The notes: generated by a model not told the origin, from the sequence alone. DNA of 64,000 nucleotides from a virus (IMGVR_UViG_3300030098_004828:1-64000); one strand, 5' to 3'; positions 21,574 through 31,701 are shown, counted from the first letter of the stretch. Made by a program: numbers and translations.

Positions 21574-24336
21574 ATGAGGGTACTTAATGCCTTACAAATA
21601 AAAAAGGGAGCGAAAGCTGATAATGATGGATATCCTGCTTCAGCAAGTTTAACTCAACCTGTACAATTTTTACCAGCTAAAAAGAAAACTGATGATTGGG
21701 CTGCATGGAATTTAGATTGGCTAGAATTGCAGGGAATGCAATATCTTAGAAATAATTCAAGAAAAATTTTAAAGAATTTTAAACTAGCTAAAGGTATTAT
21801 TGATAAAACGGATTATGTTGTAGAAGAAGATAATGACTATAAAGATTTAATGGACATCTTAACAAAAGAAGATGATTCTGCATTAGAATTAAAATTTTAT
21901 CCTATTATTCCTAATGTAATTAATGTTCTTTCAGGAGAATTTTCTAAGAGATTTAATAAAGTTCAATTTAGAGCAGTAGATGACTTGTCATATAATGAGA
22001 TGTTAGAAGAAAAAAGAAAGCTTGTAGAAGAAACATTATTACAAGAAGCTGAATCTAAAATGAAATTTAATCTAGCATCAATGGGTTTAGATATGAATAC
22101 TCCTGATGTACAACAGCAATTAGATCCTCAACAATTAAAAACACTTCCAGAAATAGAAGATTTCTTTTCTAAAGATTATAGAAGTTTAGTAGAAGAATGG
22201 GCATCTCATCAATTAAAAGTTGATGAAGAAAGATTTAAAATGCATGAACTTGAAGAAAGAGCTTTTAAAGATATGCTTGTTTGTGATAGAGAATTTTGGC
22301 ATTTTAAAATGATGGAAGATGATTACCATATAGAATTATGGAATCCAGTTTTAACATTCTATCAAAAATCTCCAGACACAAGATATATATCAGATTCTAA
22401 TTATGTAGGTAAATGTGATATGATGACGGTATCTGATGTAATAGATAACTTTGGTTATTTAATGACAGAAAAACAATTAAGATCTTTAGAAAATATACAT
22501 CCTATAAAATCTACTAAATATCAAATTAGAGGATATGATAATAGTACTGCATATGATCCAACAAAATCACATTCTTGGAATACTAATATGCCTTCATTAG
22601 GATATAGACAATTTGTAAGTAATTGGCAAGGTAGTCCTGAAGGAGGAGGAGATATTGTCCAATGGATTCTTAACGAAGGGGAAGATATATATAATTGGGG
22701 TGAAGCAGATATGTTAAGAGTTACAACTGTTTATTGGAAGACACAAAGAAAAGTTGGTCATTTAATACGTGTTGATGATGATGGTGAAATAACTCAAAAA
22801 ATTGTAGATGAAAGTTTTAAATTAACAGAAGAACCTGTTTATAATACAAATTTGTTTAAACAAAAAACAAAAGATAATCTTATTTTTGGTGAACATGTAG
22901 ATTGGATATGGATAAATGAAGTATGGGGCGGAGTTAAAGTAGGACCAAATTTACCTGCTACATGGAGACAAGGAAGTACAGAAATAAATCCTATTTATTT
23001 GGGTATTAATAAAGCTAAACCTGGAAGAATACAGTTTCAATTTAAAGGAGATAATAATCTTTATGGTTGTAAACTTCCAGTAGAAGGCAGGGTATTTTCA
23101 GATAGAAATACAAGATCTACTTCTTTAGTAGATTTAATGAAAGCATATCAGGTTGGTTATAATATGGTTAATAATCAAATAGCTGATATACTTGTAGATG
23201 AACTTGGTACTGTAATTATGTTTGATCAAAATGCATTACCACGTCATTCAATGGGAGAAGATTGGGGTAAGAATAATTATGCTAAAGCATATGTAGCAAT
23301 GAAAGACTTTGGTATGTTACCATTAGATACTTCTATTACTAATACTGAAAATGCTACAAACTTCAATCATTATCAAACATTAAATCTAGAACAAACAAAT
23401 AGATTAATGTCTAGAATACAATTAGCTAATCATTTTAAGCAACAAGCATTTGAAGCTATTGGAGTTAATCCGCAAAGATTAGGACAACCTATTGATCAAG
23501 AAACTGCAACAGGTGTAACTCAAGCAATGCAACAATCATATGCTCAAACTGAAATGTATTTTATACAACACTCAGATAATCTTATGCCTAGAGTACATCA
23601 AATGAGAACAGATCTTTCACAATATTATCATGCTAATAAACCTAGTTTAAGATTAAATTATATATCTAGTGAAGCTGAAAAAGTTAATTTTCAAATGAAT
23701 GGAACAGATTTATTAATGAGAGAATTTAATATTTTTTGTACTACAAGAACTAATCATAGAAATATATTAGATCAATTAAAACAATTAGCAATGACAAATA
23801 ATACATCAGGAGCTAGTATTTATGATCTTGGAAGTATTATTAAAGCTGATTCAATTGCTGAGGTTTCAGATATACTTAAAGATGCAGAAGCTAAAGCTGA
23901 TGCAGCTAGACAAGAGCAAATGCAATCACAACAGCAAATGCAAGAAAAACAACTTCAAGCACAAGCGCAAGAAAAAGAAATGGAGCGTCAATATCAAGCT
24001 CAAGAAAATGAAAAAGAAAGACAGAAAGATCTATTAGTTGCTGAAATAAGAGCAGCTAGTTATACAGGAGATCAAGATATTAATCAAAATCAGCAAAGTG
24101 ACTTCCGTGATGCAATGCAAGATATTACTCAAAGAGATCAATATAGAGAACAAATGGATTTTAAAAGAGAGGACTCTGTAAGGAAAGATGCTACTGCTCG
24201 TGAGAAAATGGATATTGAACGTGAAAAACTAAATACACAACGTCAAATTGCACAAACTAATTTAGATATTGCACGTGAAAATAAAAATAAATATGACTTC
24301 AAAAAAGAACCAACAAAGAAGAAAAAGAAAAGTTAG
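21574..24336 (+). CDS. Portal protein
   Basis: A 920-residue protein in the invariant place after terminase. A segment typical of crAss-like portals reads PIIPNVINVLSGEFSKRF (about residues 110-127), followed by long helical and mixed regions (WEVWGGVKVGP-like loop; GVNPQRLGQPIDQETATGVT). The C-terminal 170 residues are a Gln/Glu/Lys-rich coiled coil ending in KKEPTKKKKKS. The dodecameric portal is the DNA channel at one capsid vertex and the docking site for terminase and ring proteins. Its length exceeds many podovirus portals because of the coiled-coil tail. Confidence 0.85.
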   Translation: MRVLNALQIKKGAKADNDGYPASASLTQPVQFLPAKKKTDDWAAWNLDWLELQGMQYLRNNSRKILKNFKLAKGIIDKTDYVVEEDNDYKDLMDILTKEDDSALELKFYPIIPNVINVLSGEFSKRFNKVQFRAVDDLSYNEMLEEKRKLVEETLLQEAESKMKFNLASMGLDMNTPDVQQQLDPQQLKTLPEIEDFFSKDYRSLVEEWASHQLKVDEERFKMHELEERAFKDMLVCDREFWHFKMMEDDYHIELWNPVLTFYQKSPDTRYISDSNYVGKCDMMTVSDVIDNFGYLMTEKQLRSLENIHPIKSTKYQIRGYDNSTAYDPTKSHSWNTNMPSLGYRQFVSNWQGSPEGGGDIVQWILNEGEDIYNWGEADMLRVTTVYWKTQRKVGHLIRVDDDGEITQKIVDESFKLTEEPVYNTNLFKQKTKDNLIFGEHVDWIWINEVWGGVKVGPNLPATWRQGSTEINPIYLGINKAKPGRIQFQFKGDNNLYGCKLPVEGRVFSDRNTRSTSLVDLMKAYQVGYNMVNNQIADILVDELGTVIMFDQNALPRHSMGEDWGKNNYAKAYVAMKDFGMLPLDTSITNTENATNFNHYQTLNLEQTNRLMSRIQLANHFKQQAFEAIGVNPQRLGQPIDQETATGVTQAMQQSYAQTEMYFIQHSDNLMPRVHQMRTDLSQYYHANKPSLRLNYISSEAEKVNFQMNGTDLLMREFNIFCTTRTNHRNILDQLKQLAMTNNTSGASIYDLGSIIKADSIAEVSDILKDAEAKADAARQEQMQSQQQMQEKQLQAQAQEKEMERQYQAQENEKERQKDLLVAEIRAASYTGDQDINQNQQSDFRDAMQDITQRDQYREQMDFKREDSVRKDATAREKMDIEREKLNTQRQIAQTNLDIARENKNKYDFKKEPTKKKKKS

Positions 24337-24394
24337 CTATATACTGCTTTAAATTTTTTATTTGGAAAAAATTTTTGAGGTTTATAAATAAATC

Positions 24395-24412
24395 TTTTGT
24401 ATATTATATATG
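24395..24412 (+). promoter_or_regulatory. Late-type promoter motif before the scaffold-like gene
   Basis: TTTTGTATATTATATATG is the clearest copy of the right-arm motif. It is 24 bases before the ATG at 24436 and follows the portal stop by 59 bases, so it would boost scaffold and capsid protein expression. Confidence 0.65.
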
Positions 24413-24435
24413 TATAACCATTAAAACCTAAAACT

Positions 24436-25734
24436 ATGGCAAATGAAAATGAAACCAAAACAGTGGAAGAAACTAAAGTTGAAAAAGTAGATATTGATAT
24501 TGATGACATATTTAGTGCAGCACCTGGAGGAGATTCCATAACGCTACCTGAAGAAGAAAAATCAAACTTTTTTAGCAGAAAAAATACAGATACTAGTTTC
24601 ATAGATAAACCAGTTGAATCTAAAACAGAAGAAGCTGAAACAACTAAAGAAACTAAAACTGAAGAAGCAGTTGAAAAAGAAGAAGAAGAAGAAACTTCTA
24701 AAGAAACTATTACTCCTAAAGAGGATGTTAATGTAGATGAAGTATTAGGACTTACAGAAGAAAGTGAAGAACAAACAACTGTAAAAAGAGGTAGAAAGCC
24801 TATAGAAGGAATGGCTGATATGTTTAACAAACTTATCAAAAGTAATAAAATAGTTCCTTTTGATGATGAAAAAGCTCTTGAAGATTATAGTGCTAAGGAC
24901 TTTGAAGAGTTAATTCAGGCTAACTTAGATGAAAGAACAAGGGCGGTTAGAAGTGAAACACCTAAACAGTTCTTTCAAAGTCTACCACAAGAATTACAAA
25001 TAGCAGCAAGATATGTTGCTGATGGTGGTACAGACTTAAAAGGTTTATTTGGAACATTAGCTCAAGTAGAAGAAACTAGAGAAATAGATGCAAAAAGTGA
25101 GCAAGGGCAAGAAAGAATAATAACAGAGTATTTGAGTGCAACTGGTTATGGTAGTGCAGAAGAGATTGCAGAAGAAATAGAAATTTGGAAAGACTTAGGA
25201 AAGCTTGAAAAACAAGCAAAGAAGTTTAAGCCAAAATTAGATAAGATGCAAGAGAAGGTTGTTGCTAAGAAATTACAAGAGCAACAAATGAAGCAGAAGC
25301 AACAAGAACAAGCATCTCAAAACTATATGAAAAATGTGTATAACACATTAAGAGACGGGAGGATAAATAATATAAAGGTTGATAGAAAGACGCAATCATT
25401 ATTATATAACGGATTAGTAAATCCTAATTATCCTTCAATATCAGGAAAAAATACAAACTTGTTGGGACATCTTTTGGAAAAGTACCAGTTTGTTGAACCA
25501 AATTATCCGTTAATAACTGAAGCATTATGGTTATTAGCAGATCCAAAAGGATACAAAACAAGAATAATGCAGCAAGGTGAAACAAGAGCCGTTGAAAAGA
25601 CTGTAAGAAAATTAAAAACAGCACAGTCACAAAAATCATCTGGTTCAGCTGCTGCAGAAGGAAGTAAAAAAACAACAAGTAAAAGAAGAACTTTACCAAG
25701 AGGTGGTAATAATAACTTCTTTAAAAGATTTTAA
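24436..25734 (+). CDS. Probable capsid scaffolding protein
   Basis: A 432-residue protein between portal and major capsid genes, the usual place for a scaffold. The first 120 residues are Glu/Thr/Lys-rich and disordered. A folded middle (GRKPIEGMADMFNKLIKSNK) leads into a long helical region (ELQIAARYVADGGTDLKGLF; KLDKMQEKVVAKKLQEQQMK). The C-terminus is basic with Gly/Asn (RTLPRGGNNNFFKRF), as in scaffold domains that bind the capsid shell. The acidic, helical, basic-ended build fits a scaffold; no protease motif was seen. Confidence 0.65.
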   Translation: MANENETKTVEETKVEKVDIDIDDIFSAAPGGDSITLPEEEKSNFFSRKNTDTSFIDKPVESKTEEAETTKETKTEEAVEKEEEEETSKETITPKEDVNVDEVLGLTEESEEQTTVKRGRKPIEGMADMFNKLIKSNKIVPFDDEKALEDYSAKDFEELIQANLDERTRAVRSETPKQFFQSLPQELQIAARYVADGGTDLKGLFGTLAQVEETREIDAKSEQGQERIITEYLSATGYGSAEEIAEEIEIWKDLGKLEKQAKKFKPKLDKMQEKVVAKKLQEQQMKQKQQEQASQNYMKNVYNTLRDGRINNIKVDRKTQSLLYNGLVNPNYPSISGKNTNLLGHLLEKYQFVEPNYPLITEALWLLADPKGYKTRIMQQGETRAVEKTVRKLKTAQSQKSSGSAAAEGSKKTTSKRRTLPRGGNNNFFKRF

Positions 25735-25776
25735 TATATGTTTAATTTAGTGTTTAATTTTTAATTTATAATCAAT

Positions 25777-27393
25777 ATGGCAACTCCAGTTTTAAATAAT
25801 GGGATTTTCCTACGTGATACTAACTACAAAGTGAGTTCACATGTTGATTCTTATCACTTAACTAATATCTTGGGTTCTGCGGAACCAATGGATATGGGGC
25901 CGGTTGATATATGGGCTATGGCTCAAAAGGTAGAAATGCCTTTATATCAATTAGCATCATTTGGTGGAAAGAATACAATCATGGTGGATAACGCTCGTGG
26001 TGAGTATAAGTGGCAAACTCCCGTTGCACAAGACCTCCCATATTCGCTAGGCACATCAGCTGATGCAGATAGAGGGAAAGATGGAACTACGTTTAAAATT
26101 CTTTTGAGTTCAAGAGAGTTTGGGCATGGTGACATTATTACTTATGATAAGTATAATGGTGCTGAATTATACGTTACTGCAGAGGAAATAATTCCTTTTG
26201 GTGATGGTTTTCAGTATACTTGTCAACTTGTTAATAATAGCAATACAGCTGTTTTAGCAGACAAATATTTAGCGCACGGAACTAAATTCTTTAGAAAAGG
26301 TTCTGCACGTGGTGAATATGGTGAAAGATATTCAGATGTTCAAACAGGAACAGGTTTCAGAGAATTCTACAATTTTGTAGGAGGAGCTGAAGCACACGTT
26401 CATTATTCTATTTCTTCAAGAGCAGACTTAATGCTTAAAGGAGGAATGAATGCTGATGGTACTATTCCTGTAACAGAGATTTGGAGAACTTTTGACCAAA
26501 ATCTTAATCCTTCTGTTTCTTCACTTGAAAGTATGGTGGAAATTATGGGTAAAGACTATGTAAAGAGAGCGTTTGATAATGGTGATCTTTCTAGAACTTT
26601 CCTAACTAATTTAGAAGCAGCTCATCTTTCTAAGGTAGCTACTGATATTGAAACTTACTTAATGTGGGGTAATGGTGGTAGAATTAAGCAAGACGGACCA
26701 GATGACATGCGTCTATCTGTTGGTCTATGGCGTCAGTTAGACAACTCATATAAACGTGTTTATAATAAAGGAACCTTTAATATGGATATGTTTAAAAATG
26801 AATTGTATAACTTCTATCAAGGAAAAGTTGAATTAGATGGACCAGATCCTAAACGTACTTTAGTAGTACAAACAGGGATAGGTGGTATGAAATTAATAAA
26901 TGCTGCAATTGCTGCTGAAGCAGGTGGAATGGGTAGTAACTATGTTATTAATGCTGATAGTAACGGTATTGTAACAGGTTCTGGAATGAATCTAGGATTT
27001 GGATATGCATATACATCATATGTAATTCCATTCTTAGCAAATGTTCAGTTTGTACTTAACCCAGCATTTGATAGTTTACATACTAATGATATTGAGAATC
27101 CTTTAGTTGATGGCCGACCATTAAGTTCTTACTCATTTATAATCTTTGATGTAACTGACAATGGAAATGACAATATTCACTTATTGAAACTTTCATGGGA
27201 TAATGCATTAAAATGGTTCTATCAAAATGGAACTATGGATTATATGGGAAGATCTCAAGGGTTTGCTTCTTCTGGTAACTTCAATGGATATAGAGTTTAT
27301 ATGACTCAAACCATGCCTGCAATATGGGTGAAAGACCCTACTAAGGTATTGAAGATTGTTATGAAGAATCCAACTACTGGTGGATCATTCTAA
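25777..27393 (+). CDS. Major capsid protein (HK97-fold, crAss-like)
   Basis: A 538-residue protein that forms the icosahedral shell. It has segments I associate with crAss-like capsid proteins: ARGEYKWQTPVAQDLPYSL, ILLSSREFGHGDIITYDKYN and IIPFGDGFQYTCQLV (all within residues 65-155), and near the end YSFIIFDVTDNGNDNIH and YMGRSQGFASSGNFNGYR. The length agrees with the roughly 500 residues of that family. A strong terminator follows directly, and a promoter precedes the scaffold gene, which suggests high, separately controlled expression. Confidence 0.85.
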   Translation: MATPVLNNGIFLRDTNYKVSSHVDSYHLTNILGSAEPMDMGPVDIWAMAQKVEMPLYQLASFGGKNTIMVDNARGEYKWQTPVAQDLPYSLGTSADADRGKDGTTFKILLSSREFGHGDIITYDKYNGAELYVTAEEIIPFGDGFQYTCQLVNNSNTAVLADKYLAHGTKFFRKGSARGEYGERYSDVQTGTGFREFYNFVGGAEAHVHYSISSRADLMLKGGMNADGTIPVTEIWRTFDQNLNPSVSSLESMVEIMGKDYVKRAFDNGDLSRTFLTNLEAAHLSKVATDIETYLMWGNGGRIKQDGPDDMRLSVGLWRQLDNSYKRVYNKGTFNMDMFKNELYNFYQGKVELDGPDPKRTLVVQTGIGGMKLINAAIAAEAGGMGSNYVINADSNGIVTGSGMNLGFGYAYTSYVIPFLANVQFVLNPAFDSLHTNDIENPLVDGRPLSSYSFIIFDVTDNGNDNIHLLKLSWDNALKWFYQNGTMDYMGRSQGFASSGNFNGYRVYMTQTMPAIWVKDPTKVLKIVMKNPTTGGSF

Positions 27394-27413
27394 TCTATGT
27401 TAGTAATTTGAGG

Positions 27414-27437
27414 GAGGGATCTTAGGATCCCTCTTTT
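27414..27437 (+). terminator. Strong terminator after the major capsid gene
   Basis: GAGGGATC (27414-27421), loop TTAG, GATCCCTC (27426-27433) then TTTT. A perfect 8-bp stem and a T run, 20 bases after the capsid stop: a classical intrinsic terminator. Confidence 0.85.
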
Positions 27438-27440
27438 AAA

Positions 27441-27462
27441 TTTTGTAAATTAAATATATATA
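27441..27462 (+). promoter_or_regulatory. Weak late-type promoter motif after the capsid terminator
   Basis: TTTTGTAAATTAAATATATA is a looser copy of the right-arm motif, just after the terminator and 21 bases before the next ATG (27483). It would restart transcription for the neck genes. Confidence 0.4.
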
Positions 27463-27482
27463 AAAACTTAAAAAACTACATT

Positions 27483-28601
27483 ATGGCAAAGAAAACTAAA
27501 AACAAAAAAGAAACATCTGTAGCTACTGCTCCTACTCCAGTAGAAACAATTACAGAAGATATAAAGGTTCCAAATTTTGAAATGGAGCCGGAAGAGTATA
27601 CAATGATAGAAAAATGGCAAACTGTTAAATCTGGTGAAGTTGCAGTTCGTCCTTATTTTGATAGAGGAAATGAAAATCTAGGATTAGAAAATTATGGTAT
27701 GACTCTTTTTGATGGAGTTTATCATCAAGAACAATTATCTTGTCTTGAAATAAATGGAGTAAAAAGATACATTACAGGATTAAATGAATTTGCTCCAGAA
27801 GTAAAAGGATTACCTAAAGAAGAGAGAGAGGCTAAGATAAAAGAAATAAGACAAGCTGTTGCTCAATTAGAAGCAGAACTTGCACAAAATATAATAGATC
27901 CAGAGGATCCTAATTTTTGGAATGAAGTTAAATTGCTTAGACCTGATAATGATAAGCTTTGGAGTAAAATTACTATAAGATGTGGTAATGAACCTCTTTA
28001 TCTTGATCCAGCAAAGGATGCTTATGATCTTATAAAAATATTTGCAATAGAAGCAGGTGGATTTTCTATAGTTGCAAAAAACTTAGAAGATGCTCGTTCA
28101 AAAATAAGACCACCTAAGTTCTATTTAGACAAAATTGAAGATAGTGTTAATACTAGAACTCAAGATGCTAAAGTTAGAAATAGAGCTATTGCTGCTTTAA
28201 GTAATTTATTTGATTCTAATCAAACTAAATTATTTTATATTGCAAAGGTAGTTGATTCTAATAGTACACAATATATTAAATCAACACCTAATGATATTAT
28301 ATATGAAATGATGGATGGTTATATTCATGGTCAAGGAATTGAAAGAGATGTTAAAAGAGCAGCTTCAAATTTTTTAAAAGTCTCTAAGGAGAGTTTAGAA
28401 AATTTAAAGTTAAAAGCTATTATTAAAGATGCTACTCAATCTAAATATTTAGTTGATAGAAGCGGTTGGATTCATGACTCTGATTCAAATATGAAATTAG
28501 GTAAGACAACTTCTGAAGTACTTGCTTATTTAAAGAGTCCATTAAATGATGAGATATCAACTAATTTAGTTAGAAAAGTAGAAAAAATGTGGAATAGATA
28601 A
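27483..28601 (+). CDS. Conserved structural-region protein (372 residues)
   Basis: Unknown function. The first 35 residues are Lys/Thr-rich and disordered. Then a folded region follows (GEVAVRPYFDRGNENLGLEN; LSCLEINGVKRYITGLNEFA), a charged helix (EEREAKIKEIRQAVAQLEAE), and a helical C-terminal half with a repeated helical layout ending at KVEKMWNR. Its place directly after the capsid gene and before ring-type genes suggests a head-neck or portal-vertex protein. It is TAATG-coupled to the next gene. Confidence 0.6.
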   Translation: MAKKTKNKKETSVATAPTPVETITEDIKVPNFEMEPEEYTMIEKWQTVKSGEVAVRPYFDRGNENLGLENYGMTLFDGVYHQEQLSCLEINGVKRYITGLNEFAPEVKGLPKEEREAKIKEIRQAVAQLEAELAQNIIDPEDPNFWNEVKLLRPDNDKLWSKITIRCGNEPLYLDPAKDAYDLIKIFAIEAGGFSIVAKNLEDARSKIRPPKFYLDKIEDSVNTRTQDAKVRNRAIAALSNLFDSNQTKLFYIAKVVDSNSTQYIKSTPNDIIYEMMDGYIHGQGIERDVKRAASNFLKVSKESLENLKLKAIIKDATQSKYLVDRSGWIHDSDSNMKLGKTTSEVLAYLKSPLNDEISTNLVRKVEKMWNR

Positions 28602-28915
28602 TGTTTTGGATGTTTAAACTTTCTGCAACTGGTATATATTGTGTTAGCCTTAATAAGCTAACACAAATATACAGTACAGCTAGAGATAGTGTAGTTTTAG
28701 TTTTTAATGATGCGGCTGCAGACCGCTTTATTGCAAAAAGTATGATGGTTACATTAGCAGTTACATTAGATAGAAATGATGATGTTATAGAGTTTTTAAC
28801 TAAAAGAGCTGGGGAATTAGAATCAAGATCACCTGTACTTATTGCAGATGAAGAAAATAATACTTATATACACCCAGATATTACAAGAATTACAGCAATA
28901 GCAAATGGAAGCTAA
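28601..28915 (+). CDS. Small structural-region protein (104 residues)
   Basis: A small protein with strands and one helix (SVVLVFNDAAADRFIAKS; DDVIEFLTKRAGELESRS). No family recognised. Its layout, N-terminal strand then Ala/Asp loop then helix, faintly recalls the 124-residue protein at 14304-14678. It could be a small capsid decoration or neck protein. It begins on the last base of the preceding stop codon and ends 2 bases before the ring-type gene. Confidence 0.6.
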   Translation: MFWMFKLSATGIYCVSLNKLTQIYSTARDSVVLVFNDAAADRFIAKSMMVTLAVTLDRNDDVIEFLTKRAGELESRSPVLIADEENNTYIHPDITRITAIANGS

Positions 28916-28917
28916 TT

Positions 28918-30270
28918 ATGGATAATAATACATTACAAATAAAGTTTAAACAAAGGCTTAACAAAATTGCCAGTAATGACTATGATAATATAGAGTGTTG
29001 GCAAATTGTTGAAGCTTTTAATAAAGCTCAAATTGAATGGTGTAGAAGACAATTACGTGGAACCAATATGTATAAAGATGGTGATGAAATGTCTAAAAGA
29101 AGAGTGGATGATTTAGAAATTTTATTAAAGGAAGTAGATTTAATAGGGGACGATGTAAATTATGATAGTACATTTGGTTATTTTCAATCAAGTAATTTTC
29201 AAAATATTTATACTGGTGATTATCTAGAGTATAAAAGAATTAAAGCATCTGCTATACAGTGTGATCCTGGGGCTCCTGGTATTCCTGCACAACCAGGAAC
29301 TCCTGATGGTCCACCTACAGAAATACCAATATTTGAAGAAGTAGAATCAACAATTAGTGTACATTGGCCTATAGTTAGAACTAAAAATGGAATAACTATT
29401 ATGACTGGTAATCCATGCAATTATGTAGAATTTTCTGCATATTACTCTTCTGGTCCAGGTGAATGGACATTTGACTTTCCTGAAGCTTTTGTAACTACGT
29501 CTGGTACTATTATTACAGATCCTGAAGTATTAGCCACTCTTCCTCCAGAAGGTGATTATATGCAAACTTCAAGTTGTCCTACTGATGGTGATCCTGCAAT
29601 GCCTTCATCAATTTGGCAAGAAGGAGGAGATTGTTGGCCAATAGATAATGGAGATGGTACTTTTACACAAAATTTTCCTGATTGTTTGGATGGGTATAAT
29701 ACAAATTTTTTAGAATGTGATGGACTATGTTTTATAGTACCTGACTTTGGATCTAACTATACTTCATTTCTAACAACAATTGATACTGGTGAAGTAGAAG
29801 TTATTCCTGGTGAACCTGGTACACCTGGTACACCTGCAGTGCCAGCTGTTCCTTGTACATGTGCTCCCAATGTAGAAAAAGAAAAAGGATGTCAAGATCC
29901 AAGATCTATGACAGTATATTTATCAGAAGTAGGTAATGTAGATGTTATATTAAGAGATCCATTAAAAAATCCTGATTTTGATTGGGGTGAAACATTTGTA
30001 ACGTTTAAAGAGAAAGAATTAAGAATTTGGAGAAGTGATTTTTGGATAAGAGGTCCTGAATTAATTTATTACAGAAAACCTGTAAACATTCAAATTATAG
30101 ATTGTGTAGATCCATATACAGGGAGTCAATCAACAGTTGATGTTCCTTGTGAGTTTAAAGATGATATAGTAGAATTGATTATTGATGAAGCTGTTAGTAT
30201 TATAGCAGGTGACATAGGAGATATAAATAACTTTTCAAGGGGTTCACAATCAGCAGAAAAAAATAACTAG
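28918..30270 (+). CDS. crAss-like ring-type neck protein with an inserted domain
   Basis: A 450-residue protein. The first 110 and last 135 residues match what I know of a crAss-like ring/neck protein: IECWQIVEAFNKAQIEWCRR and RRVDDLEILLK at the front; SEVGNVDVILRDP, GETFVTFKEKELRIW and GPELIYYRKP at the back. Between Cys115 and Cys315 sits an extra domain of about 200 residues, flanked on both sides by collagen-like Gly/Pro stretches (DPGAPGIPAQPGTPDG and IPGEPGTPGTPA) and rich in Cys and Trp. The core would form a ring below the portal; the insert would project outward. Stop is TAG. Confidence 0.65.
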   Translation: MDNNTLQIKFKQRLNKIASNDYDNIECWQIVEAFNKAQIEWCRRQLRGTNMYKDGDEMSKRRVDDLEILLKEVDLIGDDVNYDSTFGYFQSSNFQNIYTGDYLEYKRIKASAIQCDPGAPGIPAQPGTPDGPPTEIPIFEEVESTISVHWPIVRTKNGITIMTGNPCNYVEFSAYYSSGPGEWTFDFPEAFVTTSGTIITDPEVLATLPPEGDYMQTSSCPTDGDPAMPSSIWQEGGDCWPIDNGDGTFTQNFPDCLDGYNTNFLECDGLCFIVPDFGSNYTSFLTTIDTGEVEVIPGEPGTPGTPAVPAVPCTCAPNVEKEKGCQDPRSMTVYLSEVGNVDVILRDPLKNPDFDWGETFVTFKEKELRIWRSDFWIRGPELIYYRKPVNIQIIDCVDPYTGSQSTVDVPCEFKDDIVELIIDEAVSIIAGDIGDINNFSRGSQSAEKNN

Positions 30271-30290
30271 TATTCAAAGAGTATCATTTA

Positions 30291-30310
30291 TTTTTTGTAT
30301 ATTATATATG
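30291..30310 (+). promoter_or_regulatory. Late-type promoter motif
   Basis: TTTTTTGTATATTATATATG, nearly identical to the copy at 24395, lies 49 bases before the ATG at 30359. Confidence 0.65.
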
Positions 30311-30358
30311 AAGACCAACGTATATTTTTATTTTTATTAATTTTTAAAAAGTTTAATT

Positions 30359-31675
30359 ATGGCTTATTTTAATCATGCATTTAAAAAATGTTTTGGTCCT
30401 GCTAAAGTTTTAAAAAACGCAGCTGGTGCTAAACCGTGGACATATGCTACTGGCGGTGACTTTGGAGCTTGTTTAGCTTCTGACTGGTCTGGCGTTACAT
30501 ATGCTACTGGAGCAACTGATATGGACTTGTTAAAACCTAATCAAGGGTTTTATCTTGTTGGTAAAGGATACAGAACATCTGATACAATTGGAAGCAACCC
30601 TGGGCATGGGGGTTACACTGAAACGTGGAAATCAAAAATGATTCTTCCAAAATATATTAATAAGATCTGGAAAACAAATGCTACTGAAGCTCAGGCTAAT
30701 AAAATTACTATTTCTACTTCCGCAGGTACAGCTAGTCAAAGTTGTTTTACTTGTGCTAGTGTAGGTGCAAATAATTTTCTTAGACTTGATGTTAAAGGTG
30801 CTGCAGCATTACGGTTTTTAAATCACAATGCTTATATGATTTTTGATACAGGTACTAGTTGTACTGCTTGTAATGGTGGTTATATGAATAATATATATGC
30901 TGTTAGAGAGTGGGCAATAGGAATTTGTGATGATCCAATTATTAATAAGTTTGTTAAAGTTAACAAAATGGTTTATAACTTAGCTGGTGGTGCCGGTGAT
31001 GTTACAGTTAATACATGTGCAACTATTAAAACAGATGCAGCTTTAAATACTGCAGCTACTGCTGGAACTTGGCTTGTTAACCAAACAGGTGAAATTGAAA
31101 TAGAAGCTGCTTATGTTGACACTGAGTGGGGATCTTGTTCATTTGAAACTACAGACTTTAGCCCATCTGCTGAAGATGATGGTAATGGTGTTGGAACAAC
31201 TGTTGCAAAAGGGGAACCTTTACAAATGCAAGTTTCATTCTTAGATGAATCAGGTACTGCTAATTCATGTGATTGTGCTGCTGCTCAAGGTACTAAAGCA
31301 ATTACTGTAAATACTACGGCTAAACAAGCAAATATTTCTGCTTATACAGTTATGAAAGATTTATTGTTAGATGAGAATTATGCTCAGATGCCGTATAATC
31401 AAGGTAATAGAGATAGTGCTAGATTTAGAAAGGCAGAAGGAAGTGACTTGTTATATGCTGAAGTTCATGCTGGTGGCTTGTATGAATCCTATGATGTATT
31501 ACATAGTGTACCTAGACGAAATAATCCTAGTGGGGTTATGGACAATGATCAGTATCATTATTCAGTCTATGTAAGAGCTGGTGCTAGTACTACGTTGTTA
31601 GATACAATGTGGGATGAGATGGCTGTTGCAGCGTTTGGATCAGGTTCAACTGCTGAAACTATTGATATACCTTAA
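30359..31675 (+). CDS. Probable abundant structural protein (438 residues)
   Basis: I do not recognise a family. The start (AYFNHAFKKCFGPAKVL) is followed by Gly/Ala/Thr-rich, low-charge sequence with many Cys (SCFTCASVGANNFL; GTSCTACNGGYMN), suggesting a beta-rich virion protein, possibly a head-fibre, auxiliary capsid or tail-shaft protein. It has its own promoter motif upstream and its own strong terminator downstream, a layout matching that of the major capsid gene, and its codons are less AT-biased than its neighbours. Both points suggest high expression. Confidence 0.6.
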   Translation: MAYFNHAFKKCFGPAKVLKNAAGAKPWTYATGGDFGACLASDWSGVTYATGATDMDLLKPNQGFYLVGKGYRTSDTIGSNPGHGGYTETWKSKMILPKYINKIWKTNATEAQANKITISTSAGTASQSCFTCASVGANNFLRLDVKGAAALRFLNHNAYMIFDTGTSCTACNGGYMNNIYAVREWAIGICDDPIINKFVKVNKMVYNLAGGAGDVTVNTCATIKTDAALNTAATAGTWLVNQTGEIEIEAAYVDTEWGSCSFETTDFSPSAEDDGNGVGTTVAKGEPLQMQVSFLDESGTANSCDCAAAQGTKAITVNTTAKQANISAYTVMKDLLLDENYAQMPYNQGNRDSARFRKAEGSDLLYAEVHAGGLYESYDVLHSVPRRNNPSGVMDNDQYHYSVYVRAGASTTLLDTMWDEMAVAAFGSGSTAETIDIP

Positions 31676-31701
31676 TTAAAGGTAATATCAGTTATTAAAG
31701 G

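Noticed and set aside
24333-24839. Long reverse-strand ORFs opposite structural genes (for example 24333-24839, 25424-25699, 17298-17624)
   Set aside because: They are mirror frames of well-supported genes, have Ser/Leu/Phe-rich shadow composition and no start context.
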